From DASUUI01 sp964577965 (GTDB lineage Bacteria; Gemmatimonadota; Gemmatimonadetes; Gemmatimonadales; Gemmatimonadaceae), in contig CAZOAT010000055.1 of the NCBI GenBank assembly GCA_964577965.1, forward strand, positions 1-16,693: 16,693 nt of DNA, written 5' to 3'. Shown piece by piece: positions 1-6,747 of the stretch; within the stretch, counting starts at the first letter, position 1; each line of letters starts with the position of its first letter. A model generated the notes under the pieces. It was given only the letters and a program-made list of their open reading frames with translations, did not search any database and was not told the DNA's origin. A program made the position numbers and the translations under genes.

Positions 1-4
1 GGTT

Positions 5-19
5 CGCAGCTTTGCTGCG
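5..19. repeat. 15-nt mini-hairpin
   Basis: A 6-bp perfect stem (cgcagc / gctgcg) closes a ttt loop. It has the same architecture as the hairpin at 10711-10725 (6-bp stem, 3-nt loop, core GCTTYGC). No T-run follows, so it is not an obvious terminator. It may be a small dispersed palindrome. Confidence 0.35.
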
Positions 20-22
20 GGA

Positions 23-101
23 GCTGGGCCTGGAGCGGTAGCGAGATGACGCGACCCACAGCGGAGCGCTACCTCGCGGGTCGTCGGCCGCTCCCGCCAG
101 C
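23..101. other. Long imperfect inverted repeat, possible structured RNA or palindromic element
   Basis: Nested complementary arms are visible: gctgg (23-27) with ccagc (97-101), ggagcgg (32-38) with ccgctcc (88-94), and cgaccc (52-57) with gggtcg (78-83). A competing pair, ggtagcg (37-43) with cgctacc (67-73), crosses the inner stem, so the two are alternative folds or a pseudoknot. It lies 126 nt upstream of the lipoprotein start and could be in its leader, in the 3' region of a gene outside the window, or in a repeat family. I recognise no known RNA family. Confidence 0.3.
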
Positions 102-216
102 CCGAGAAGGCCTCCGTGAGCCGAAATGCCGCGCCTTTGCGTAACAAGGGGAAGGAACAAGATGCGGTATGGCGACGTTCCCGTCGCACTCCCACCAAAT
201 TGGGCTCAAGCACGCT

Positions 217-221
217 GGAGG
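217..221 (+). promoter_or_regulatory. Shine-Dalgarno site GGAGG deciding the lipoprotein start
   Basis: GGAGG lies 5 nt before the ATG at 227. It selects that start over an in-frame GTG at 116, which would add 37 basic residues ahead of an otherwise ideal lipoprotein signal peptide. Confidence 0.75.
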
Positions 222-226
222 CCAGC

Positions 227-955
227 ATGATCACGACACAGAAATTTCTGGGACTGGCGGCAGCGGTGACGATCGGAACCCTGCTGGGATGCGCGAATGA
301 ATTCACGGCCCCGGTGGTCCCTGGTCGCGTTTTGACGTCCCTCGAAATGACGCCTCCCGCGTTCAGGATGGCCGCGATTGCCGGGCTGAAAACAGGGCGT
401 CTCGAGGTCCGCGCCGAGGATCAGTACGGCGTGCCCATGCTAGCGGGAATCGGATCGTTCTCCATCTCCAGCAGTGACGCCGATGTCGTCACGGTGGCCG
501 ATGCGCAGTATTGGACTTCCCAGTCCAATGGCGTCCTGGACGATTCCTGGATCTCCGCATATGTGACGGCCATTGCTCCGGGCGAAGCCGTCATCTCCGC
601 CTCGTGGACGATCGGCGGCGTAACGAAGACTGCCAGGTCAACCATCACGGTTGAGTCAACTGAGGGATGGTCTTTGAAGGTCGATCCGGCGGTGCTGACG
701 GTGCCGGCAGGATCGACAGTGCGGGTTCAAGCCGCGGTGGTGGACGAGACCGGCAACATAAGGATGAAAGACCATGCCGCATTTGCTTTCACTTCGGATC
801 GCGATGACGTGGTGGCGCTATCTGAGGACGAGTGGTGCTTCCAGTGGGTATGCGAAGCGCATATCAACGTTCTTGGCGTGGTCCCAGGCGAAGCTACCAT
901 CACGGCCAGGGTTGCCGGTTTTTCCGCTACGACCAGCGTGACTGTCGTGCCGTAA
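227..955 (+). CDS. Ig-like (BIG2-type) two-domain lipoprotein
   Basis: Predicted 242-aa exported lipoprotein of unknown specific role, probably a surface or periplasmic adhesion-type or scaffold protein. Residues 1-22 form a type II signal peptide (positive start, hydrophobic AAAVTIGTLLG, lipobox LLGC, lipidated Cys22). Two beta-sandwich repeats follow, at about 36-143 and 148-240. Each has the pattern of bacterial Ig-like group 2 domains: a strand such as 'VDPAVLTVPAGSTVRVQAAV', a central 'S.D.DVV.L/V', then 'PGEA.ITA' and a closing 'ITV' or 'VTVVP' strand. Cys204 and Cys209 in domain 2 could form a disulfide. The ATG at 227 has a strong SD. The gene is monocistronic here, with the Ig/propeller remnant convergent downstream. 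Such proteins are common in Gemmatimonadota. The domain call is by pattern; the function is unknown. Confidence 0.75.
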   Translation: MITTQKFLGLAAAVTIGTLLGCANEFTAPVVPGRVLTSLEMTPPAFRMAAIAGLKTGRLEVRAEDQYGVPMLAGIGSFSISSSDADVVTVADAQYWTSQSNGVLDDSWISAYVTAIAPGEAVISASWTIGGVTKTARSTITVESTEGWSLKVDPAVLTVPAGSTVRVQAAVVDETGNIRMKDHAAFAFTSDRDDVVALSEDEWCFQWVCEAHINVLGVVPGEATITARVAGFSATTSVTVVP

Positions 956-1057
956 GAGGCGGAGTCGGTCGCCATGCGCTTACGGTGCGTCTGGTAAGCG
1001 GCCAACACATTCGACGCGCGCGTATTCGCTTTGCCGATCAGACCCTGGCGGCGACGT

Positions 1058-1698
1058 TCATCGCGGCCGAAAGGACGGCGCCCACCCATTCGCTACAAGC
1101 GGCTCGGGTGATCCGACGGCGGGATCCACAGTTACGATGCGATCAGAGTACCACTCGGCATAGGCAACCCGCCCGTCGGGCGTCCAGGTGGGGTGGAGGA
1201 GGGAATCCCACCCGCGTGTGCCGGGAATCCCCGTCAGCTGCTTAGCCTCTGCGTCCACCACGCCCATCGCCATGAAGCAGTCCATGGGGTTTGTTACTGC
1301 CCGTCGTGCACTGGGGCGCGGACCCGTCGGGCTCCGCGACGCATAGTCGCCACCTGTAGGATGGGTGTCCTTGCCAGAACAGGAACGCCAGGCGCGAGCC
1401 GTCGGGAGACCACGCCGGGGCAGAAGCGGCTGGGACGAGCAGGACCGGCTGAGGCCATGAAGGCTCGGTAACAAGCACCGTCGGCGCCTTGAAAAGCCAG
1501 CGTTGCCGGTGGCAGGCAGGGATTCTCCGGCCCGCAGTACGACGCCGTGAAGACGCTCTCGACTGCACTCGCTCGCGCGACTACCTGCTGCGGTCCGGTC
1601 GTGCCCAGAACCCACCGGCCCGAGGTGGCAGTGCTCCATTCGTCGGTCGCAGCGATATCGCCTCCGGTTTCGGCCCCCCAGGGCCTTTTTCGCTCGCT
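1058..1698 (-). pseudogene. Frameshifted Ig-like plus TolB-like (PD40) beta-propeller protein remnant
   Basis: Protein-like sequence runs along the minus strand but changes frame twice. From 1698 to about 1480, one frame reads like the end of a bacterial Ig domain (ATDEWSTATSGRWVLGTTG, then QQVVARA, then ESVFTASY). From about 1480 to 1291, a second frame gives a TolB/PD40 blade (APAWSPDGSRLAFLFWQG, then LCVAEPDGSAPQC). From about 1291 to the stop at 1058, a third frame gives another blade and the C-terminus (HPTWTPDGRVAYAEW, then IVTVDP, then GWAPSFRPR). An in-frame TAG at 1699-1701 closes the first segment, and no start codon or signal peptide is visible. Intact relatives would be exported Ig-plus-propeller proteins. 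Sequencing or assembly indels are an alternative to real decay, but the missing N-terminus argues for a remnant. Confidence 0.7.
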
Positions 1699-1760
1699 CT
1701 ATCCTCTCCGCATCCGCTGAACGGCAGGCGCCTGCACCTGCCGCGCACCGTTACGAGCAG

Positions 1761-2477
1761 TCACGCAGTTGCCGGCTTCCGCAGTGACCTCCCGAAGATC
1801 GTGATAAGGATGACTCCCGCAACGAAGCCGCCGATGTGCGCCAGATAGGCAACACCCCCTGCCTGCCCTCCGGCGACGCTGATCTGCCCGAATATCTGCA
1901 GCAAGACCCATAGCCCGATGGCGACGAAAGCGGGCACGGTAGTGACCGCGCGCATCATCAGCACGCGTACAGGGCTCTTCGGGAACTTGATCAGGTATGC
2001 CCCGAGTACGCCGGCGATCGCTCCTGACGCACCGAGTCCGGGGATTCTGGAATCAGGTGAGGCGAATACCATCGCGAGACTCGCTGCGATTCCGCACACC
2101 AGATAGAAAATCAGAAACCGCGCGTGGCCGAGGTGGTCCTCGACGTTGTCACCAAAGATCCACAGGTAGACCATGTTGCCCAGGAAATGCGCCCACGACG
2201 CATGCATGAACATGGAAGTGAGCAGCGTCAGCTGGATCGGTGAGGGTCCGGGGGCGTGAGGCACCGTGACGGTCTGTCCTCCGACTGTCACGGATTGTGG
2301 GGAGGTGAGGTCGGTCCCCTGCGTGATCTCCAGCGGGACCGTGCTGTAGCCGTAGGTAAAGGCCTCACCGGCAGTCAACTGGAAGAGCCAGACCACGAGG
2401 TTGGCCGCTATCAGTCCGTAGGTGACCACCGGGGTGATATGACGGCCGGTGTTGTCGTCGCCGATCGGGATTACCAT
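1761..2477 (-). CDS. Rhomboid family intramembrane serine protease
   Basis: A 238-aa polytopic membrane protein. Rhomboids cleave transmembrane substrates within the membrane with a Ser-His dyad. Visible features are an N-terminal TM segment (about 16-36), an extracytoplasmic loop of about 45 residues, the rhomboid HxxxN motif (H97-F-L-G-N101), the nucleophile motif GASG (S151) followed by IAGVLGAYL, and the catalytic His in AHIGG (H214) in the last helix. About six TM helices can be counted, and the length suits the six-TM bacterial core class. I chose ATG 2477, preceded by a G-rich SD-like run, over GTG 2483; the difference is two residues. It is divergent from the cytochrome c gene across a 138-bp gap. 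The substrate is unknown. Family call is firm. Confidence 0.9.
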   Translation of the reverse strand: MVIPIGDDNTGRHITPVVTYGLIAANLVVWLFQLTAGEAFTYGYSTVPLEITQGTDLTSPQSVTVGGQTVTVPHAPGPSPIQLTLLTSMFMHASWAHFLGNMVYLWIFGDNVEDHLGHARFLIFYLVCGIAASLAMVFASPDSRIPGLGASGAIAGVLGAYLIKFPKSPVRVLMMRAVTTVPAFVAIGLWVLLQIFGQISVAGGQAGGVAYLAHIGGFVAGVILITIFGRSLRKPATA

Positions 2478-2512
2478 GACCACCCCCCGGTGAGTAACGT
2501 GTCTTGCCGGAT

Positions 2513-2534
2513 CGAGTCACTACCCCGCGACTCG
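2513..2534. promoter_or_regulatory. Inverted repeat in the divergent rhomboid/cytochrome promoter region
   Basis: cgagtc and gactcg are separated by 10 nt, about 36 bp upstream of the rhomboid start and 82 bp upstream of the cytochrome start. The size suits a dimeric-regulator operator, but six-base arms occur by chance in GC-rich DNA. No convincing -35/-10 pair was seen. Confidence 0.2.
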
Positions 2535-2615
2535 CGGAGCAGAAGCTACAACTTCCGCGCCAGCGGGACAGCGGCCATCATTGACGCTCACATCAGCCAC
2601 AGGGAATCCCGCATA

Positions 2616-3521
2616 GTGACCGACTCAGTCTCACCGCCAGCGCCCGCTCCTGACAATGCACCGAGCAGCCTGAAGAACAGGGTGCTCAAGTGGACGGCGA
2701 TCACGCTCGGGTCGCTGCTCGGTGTCGTACTCCTCGCCGCAGGGATTCTGTACATTCGCGGCCGCTCGGTCGTTGGCCTGACGTACGACGTCGCGGCACA
2801 GATCACGAACGTACCTACCGACTCGGCGTCGATGGCACACGGCGAGCATATCGCGCTTACCCGCGGTTGCATGCATTGCCATGGCGAGCGCCTCGAGGGT
2901 AAAGTGCTCGCCGATGTCCCTCCCATGGTGATTGCCCCGCAGAACCTGACCCGCGGCGCGGGGGGCGTCGGATCACAGTATTCAGCCGTGGACTGGGACA
3001 GGGCTGTCCGCTACGGAGTCCGTTCCGACGGTAGGGCACTACTGCCTATGATGCCGTACGAGTTCTACAACCGCCTGAATGACGCGGACATGGCTGCGCT
3101 GGCCAGCTATCTCGCTTCCCGCCCGGCTGTGGACAACCAGGTTCCGCCGACGAGGCTGAAGCCGCTCGGGTACATCATGTTCGGGATGGGGGGACTCCCG
3201 CGCGACGGGCTCGACAGGCCGCGTCAGATAATCACGCCCGGAGCGACTCCGGAATACGGCGCATACATCGCGAGCACGACGTGCGTTGCGTGCCACGGTC
3301 CGCTGCTCGAGGGGCTGAAGGAGCGAGGGCAGACCGTCCCGGGACTGCATGCGTACGGTGAGATTGAGGTCGGGGCCCTGACGCGTGCGCTGCGGACCGG
3401 AACGGCCGCTGACGGGAGGGAGTTGAGCGAAGACATGCCATGGCAGGCATTCCGGCACCTGACCGACATGGAGATCGCCGCGGTGCACGCCCACCTGCAG
3501 GGGCTGGCCCGGCGCGACTGA
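2616..3521 (+). CDS. Membrane-anchored diheme cytochrome c
   Basis: A 301-aa protein with an N-terminal membrane anchor (TM about 26-48) and two class I cytochrome c domains facing the periplasm. Haem-binding motifs are C85-M-H-C88-H89 and C223-V-A-C226-H227. Probable distal methionines are M145 or M146 (in LLPMMPYEF) and M274 (in EDMPW). The architecture resembles the cytochrome c subunits that pass electrons from periplasmic dehydrogenases to terminal oxidases, but no dehydrogenase partner is adjacent. I chose GTG 2616, which is preceded by a weak aggga SD, because the frame further upstream overlaps the rhomboid gene antisense and lacks protein-like character. It is first of a same-strand series; the chelatase gene begins 37 bp after its stop. 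Confidence 0.85.
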   Translation: MTDSVSPPAPAPDNAPSSLKNRVLKWTAITLGSLLGVVLLAAGILYIRGRSVVGLTYDVAAQITNVPTDSASMAHGEHIALTRGCMHCHGERLEGKVLADVPPMVIAPQNLTRGAGGVGSQYSAVDWDRAVRYGVRSDGRALLPMMPYEFYNRLNDADMAALASYLASRPAVDNQVPPTRLKPLGYIMFGMGGLPRDGLDRPRQIITPGATPEYGAYIASTTCVACHGPLLEGLKERGQTVPGLHAYGEIEVGALTRALRTGTAADGRELSEDMPWQAFRHLTDMEIAAVHAHLQGLARRD

Positions 3522-3558
3522 CCCGGGCAGGGGCGCGCGGTCGCTAGTTTTTGTGGAT

Positions 3559-4056
3559 ATGAAGGCCATACTCCTGATCGACCACGGCTCCAGGCGAGCC
3601 GAGGCGAACGAGATGATGTACTGCATGGCAAACCTGGTGCAGGCGATGGCTGGCCCGGACGTGATCGTGCGCCCCTCCCACATGGAGCTGACCGAGCCGA
3701 CCGTGGCTCAGGGATTCAGCAGCTGCGTCGCCGCAGGCGCGACTGAAGTGATCGCCTTCCCATACATGCTCTCGCCGGGACGTCATTCGATCGAGCACAT
3801 CCCCGAGATGGTCGCTGACGCAGCGCGGACTCATCCCGGCGTCGCGTTCAGCGTGACCAGCGCCTTCGGCGTGCACGAGAAGCTCGCCGAGCTCATTCTC
3901 GACCGTGCGGGGATTCCCGCAAAGCCGCTGTCGCCGGGAACGGCGGATGCCGCTGACCGCTGCTGGCACCCGTCAGGGGGAGAGGGCGCGTGCGGAGATG
4001 CGTGCCGGGCGCGACAGGCGGCTGCCGATACATCACTCGCCGGCCAGCAACGATGA
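3559..4056 (+). CDS. CbiX/SirB-like sirohydrochlorin (metal) chelatase
   Basis: A 165-aa single-domain class II chelatase-like protein. The family inserts Co2+ or Fe2+ into sirohydrochlorin for cobalamin or sirohaem synthesis. Visible signatures are IDHGSRRAEAN (metal-binding His9), PTVAQGFSSCVAAGA, and FPYMLSPGRHSIEHIPEM (second conserved His76). The domain ends near residue 120. The last 45 residues look non-conserved and carry C135, H137, C145 and C149, possibly a metal site. ATG 3559 is used; GTG 3553 would add two residues, and neither has a good SD. The stop overlaps the acyl-CoA dehydrogenase start (ATGA), so the two are translationally coupled. No other cobalamin or sirohaem gene is nearby, so the in vivo metal and tetrapyrrole are open. 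Confidence 0.75.
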   Translation: MKAILLIDHGSRRAEANEMMYCMANLVQAMAGPDVIVRPSHMELTEPTVAQGFSSCVAAGATEVIAFPYMLSPGRHSIEHIPEMVADAARTHPGVAFSVTSAFGVHEKLAELILDRAGIPAKPLSPGTADAADRCWHPSGGEGACGDACRARQAAADTSLAGQQR

Positions 4057-5216
4057 CCACGAACGTGGACGCGGCTCAGCCACTGACGATTCTCTCCGAA
4101 GAGGAGGTCATGTTCCGCGAGGCAGTCGCGGCCTTCGCGGACGAGCAGGTGCGTCCGCGCGTGCGAGACATGGAGAGGGCGGCGAAGATAGATCCCGAAC
4201 TCCTTCCCGGTTACTTCGAGCTCGGGCTCATGGGGATCGAAGTTCCGGAGGAATACAACGGCTCAGGCGGCTCTCTCTTCATGGTGACGCTCGCCGTGGA
4301 AGAGATCAGCAGGGTTGACGCCTCAGCCGCGATCGTGTGCGATGTGCAGAACACGCTGGTCAATTTTCCGCTCCTCAGGTATGGGAACGATGAGCAGAAG
4401 TCGCGCTACCTCCCAAGACTCACGACGGAGGCGGTCGGCGCCTACGCATTGTCGGAGGCAGGCTCCGGAAGCGATGCGTTCGGGCTGGCGACGCGCGCCG
4501 AGAAGGGCGCCAGCGGGTGGCGGCTGAACGGGAGCAAGCTCTGGATCACCAACGGCGCGGAAGCGGAGATCTTCATCATCTTCGCAAATGCGAATCCCGA
4601 GGCAGGTTATCGGGGCATCACCGCGTTCATCGTGGAGCGCGACTTCCCCGGTTTCGCCGTCGGGAAGAAGGAAGACAAGCTCGGCATTCGCGCCTCCAGC
4701 ACCGTCGAGCTTCTCCTCGACAATTGTGAAGTCCCCGAGGAAAACGTCCTTGGCCCGGTGGGTCAGGGTTACAAGGTCGCAATCGAGACGCTGAACGAAG
4801 GGCGGATCGGAATCGGCGCGCAGATGATCGGCGTCGCCCAGGGCGCGCTCGATGCCACGCTCGCCTATCTGCAGGAACGAAGACAGTTCGGAAAGCCGCT
4901 CGCCGATTTCCAGGCCGTGCAGTTCCAGGTGGCGCAGGCCGCCACCGAGCTCGAAGCCGCGCGCCTGATGGTCTACAATGCCGCGCGACTGAAGGACGCT
5001 GGCCACGACATTGCACGTCAGGGTGCCATGGCCAAGCTGTACTCCTCGCAGGTCTGCGAGCGCGTTACGTCTCTGTGTGTGGAGCTCTTCGGCGGATACG
5101 GGTATACCACCGATTACCCCGTCGAGAAGTTCTACAGGGACGCCAAGATCGGCGCCATTTACGAAGGAACGTCGAACATGCAGCTGCAGACGATCGCAAA
5201 GGCGCTGCTGCGCTAG
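4053..5216 (+). CDS. Short/branched-chain acyl-CoA dehydrogenase
   Basis: A 387-aa FAD flavoenzyme that makes the alpha,beta double bond in acyl-CoA and passes electrons to ETF. The family signatures are clear: GAYALSEAGSGSD (129-141), WITNGAEA, RRQFGKPLADFQ, ELFGGYGYTTDYP (344-356) and the C-terminal IYEGTSNMQLQTIAK with catalytic base E371. Placement of this Glu in the YEGTSN loop, and VQNTLVNFPLLRYG near residue 98, fit the butyryl/short-branched-chain subgroup rather than isovaleryl- or long-chain enzymes; the exact substrate is inferred. Full length for the family. ATG 4053 overlaps the chelatase stop by 4 nt and has no SD of its own, which suggests coupling. The M24 peptidase begins 19 bp downstream. 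Confidence 0.93.
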   Translation: MTTNVDAAQPLTILSEEEVMFREAVAAFADEQVRPRVRDMERAAKIDPELLPGYFELGLMGIEVPEEYNGSGGSLFMVTLAVEEISRVDASAAIVCDVQNTLVNFPLLRYGNDEQKSRYLPRLTTEAVGAYALSEAGSGSDAFGLATRAEKGASGWRLNGSKLWITNGAEAEIFIIFANANPEAGYRGITAFIVERDFPGFAVGKKEDKLGIRASSTVELLLDNCEVPEENVLGPVGQGYKVAIETLNEGRIGIGAQMIGVAQGALDATLAYLQERRQFGKPLADFQAVQFQVAQAATELEAARLMVYNAARLKDAGHDIARQGAMAKLYSSQVCERVTSLCVELFGGYGYTTDYPVEKFYRDAKIGAIYEGTSNMQLQTIAKALLR

Positions 5217-5235
5217 ACATCCACCCGGAAATCTG

Positions 5236-6747
5236 ATGACGCGAAGAAGCCTGGCTTTCCTGTTCGGCCTGATCATGGCAGCCGGCGCGTGCGCCCCGGC
5301 TGCTGTCGTCACTGCGCCCGCACCGGTTACAGCACCTGCTCCCGAGCCAGTCGCTGCACCGACCGCAACCGGAGCGGTGCAGGACCCGATAACGCATCAG
5401 GAGTACACCGCCCGGCGCGCGGCGCTCACAGAGCGCATTGGAAATGGCGTGTTCGTCGCATTCGGGTCGCCTGAACCGGCAGCCGACTACCTGGGGTTTT
5501 CCCAGAATTCCCCGTTCAGGTATCTCACCGGGATCAATGAGCCGCAGGCGCGACTGATCATGACGGTGAGCAACGGCGTCGCTCAGTCGCTCCTCTTCGT
5601 TCGCGAGCGCAACTTCGAGCGTGAGACGTGGGAAGGGTACCGGCTGGGCACCGCCCGCGCGGCCGAGGTGACCGGCCTCCCCACCGTCCGCATGGAGGAG
5701 TTCGAGCGGCGTCTGGATGCGGCACTTTCGGGCGCCACGCGCGTGTACGTGCTCGAGGGAGCGGACGTACCCAATGCGTACGTCTCACCGGCACAACAGC
5801 TCATCGCTCAACTGCAGGCACGCGAGTCGGTGACCACCGCGGACGGTGCAGCCGCCGTCAGGCAGCTCAGAGCCAGGAAGTCACCGGCTGAGCTCGCGGC
5901 AATCCGCCAGGCAGTCGAGATCAGCGTTCAGGGCCACACCGCCGCCGCGCGCGCGATCGCGCCCGGGCGTCACGAGTATGTCGTGGAAGCCGCGCTGGAG
6001 CATGCCTTCAGGACGGCAGGTTCCGAGCGGACGGCGTTCTCCAGCATCGTCGGCTCGGGCCCCAACTCAACGGTGCTGCACTACCTGCAGAACGACCGCC
6101 TGATGCAGGCTGGCGATGTGGTTGTGGTGGACATCGGCGCCTCGTGGCGCGGGTACGCAGGCGACGTGACCCGGACTTATCCGGTCTCGGGCCGCTTCAC
6201 CGCCGAGCAGCGTGAGATCTACCAGATAGTGCGCGACGCACAGGCTGCGGCAGAAGCCGCTGCGGTGCCGGGTACCCCTGCGGGCGCAATGACTGAAGCG
6301 GCTGAGCGCGTGCTCGCGGCGGGGCTCGCCCGCGTTGGACTCATCGAGGCACCGGATGCGACTTACGACTGTTCTTCGGGAGCCGGCGCATGTCAGCAGA
6401 TGCGGCTCTTCTACATGCATTCGCTGGGACACGGCATAGGTCTCGATGTGCACGACCCGGGTACGGCGCCGAACGCCGCCAGCAGAAACGTGCCCCTCGC
6501 GCCCGGCGATGCATTCTCGATAGAACCCGGCATTTACGTGCGCCGCCACCTGCTGGAGATCATTCCGGAGACGCCGCGCAACGCCCAGTTCAAGGCCCGG
6601 ATCCGCGATGTTCTTGCCCGCTACGCAGACATCGGCGTGCGAATCGAGGATGACTACATCGTGACTGAAGCGGGAGTCGAGTGGATCTCACGCGCCCCGC
6701 GGGACATCGACGAAGTCGAGCAGGCTGTCAGCGCGGGCCAGCAGTAA
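5236..6747 (+). CDS. M24 family Xaa-Pro aminopeptidase (aminopeptidase P), lipoprotein
   Basis: A 503-aa dinuclear metallopeptidase that removes N-terminal residues preceding proline. Residues 1-19 look like a lipoprotein signal (MTRRSLAFLFGLIMAAGAC), followed by an Ala/Pro linker to about residue 46. An aminopeptidase-P N-terminal domain (about 53-215) precedes the creatinase fold (about 217-490). All five metal ligands are present: D299 (VVVDIGA), D310 (GDVTRTYP), H399 (HSLGHGIGLDVHDPG), E430 (SIEPGIY) and E471 (RIEDDYIVTE). Export is unusual for aminopeptidase P but recurs in Gemmatimonadota-like and Bacteroidetes genomes (general knowledge, not searched). ATG 5236 follows a weak GGAA and directly precedes the signal peptide. 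The 3' end overlaps the convergent M61 gene by 20 bp. Confidence 0.92.
   Translation: MTRRSLAFLFGLIMAAGACAPAAVVTAPAPVTAPAPEPVAAPTATGAVQDPITHQEYTARRAALTERIGNGVFVAFGSPEPAADYLGFSQNSPFRYLTGINEPQARLIMTVSNGVAQSLLFVRERNFERETWEGYRLGTARAAEVTGLPTVRMEEFERRLDAALSGATRVYVLEGADVPNAYVSPAQQLIAQLQARESVTTADGAAAVRQLRARKSPAELAAIRQAVEISVQGHTAAARAIAPGRHEYVVEAALEHAFRTAGSERTAFSSIVGSGPNSTVLHYLQNDRLMQAGDVVVVDIGASWRGYAGDVTRTYPVSGRFTAEQREIYQIVRDAQAAAEAAAVPGTPAGAMTEAAERVLAAGLARVGLIEAPDATYDCSSGAGACQQMRLFYMHSLGHGIGLDVHDPGTAPNAASRNVPLAPGDAFSIEPGIYVRRHLLEIIPETPRNAQFKARIRDVLARYADIGVRIEDDYIVTEAGVEWISRAPRDIDEVEQAVSAGQQ

Noticed and set aside
2256..2615. N-terminal extension of the cytochrome c frame
   Set aside because: It would overlap the rhomboid gene antisense, has no protein-like pattern, and would place the TM anchor about 145 residues in. 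GTG 2616 gives a normal anchor.
3506..3552. Possible terminator after the cytochrome c gene (T5 run at 3548-3552)
   Set aside because: Only a 5-bp gcgac/gtcgc stem with a long loop precedes the T-run, and the T-run lies within 6 nt of the next start.
4323..5312. Long open frame (329 codons) on - opposite the acyl-CoA dehydrogenase
   Set aside because: The dehydrogenase frame has all signatures and the catalytic Glu, so the antisense frame is a shadow.
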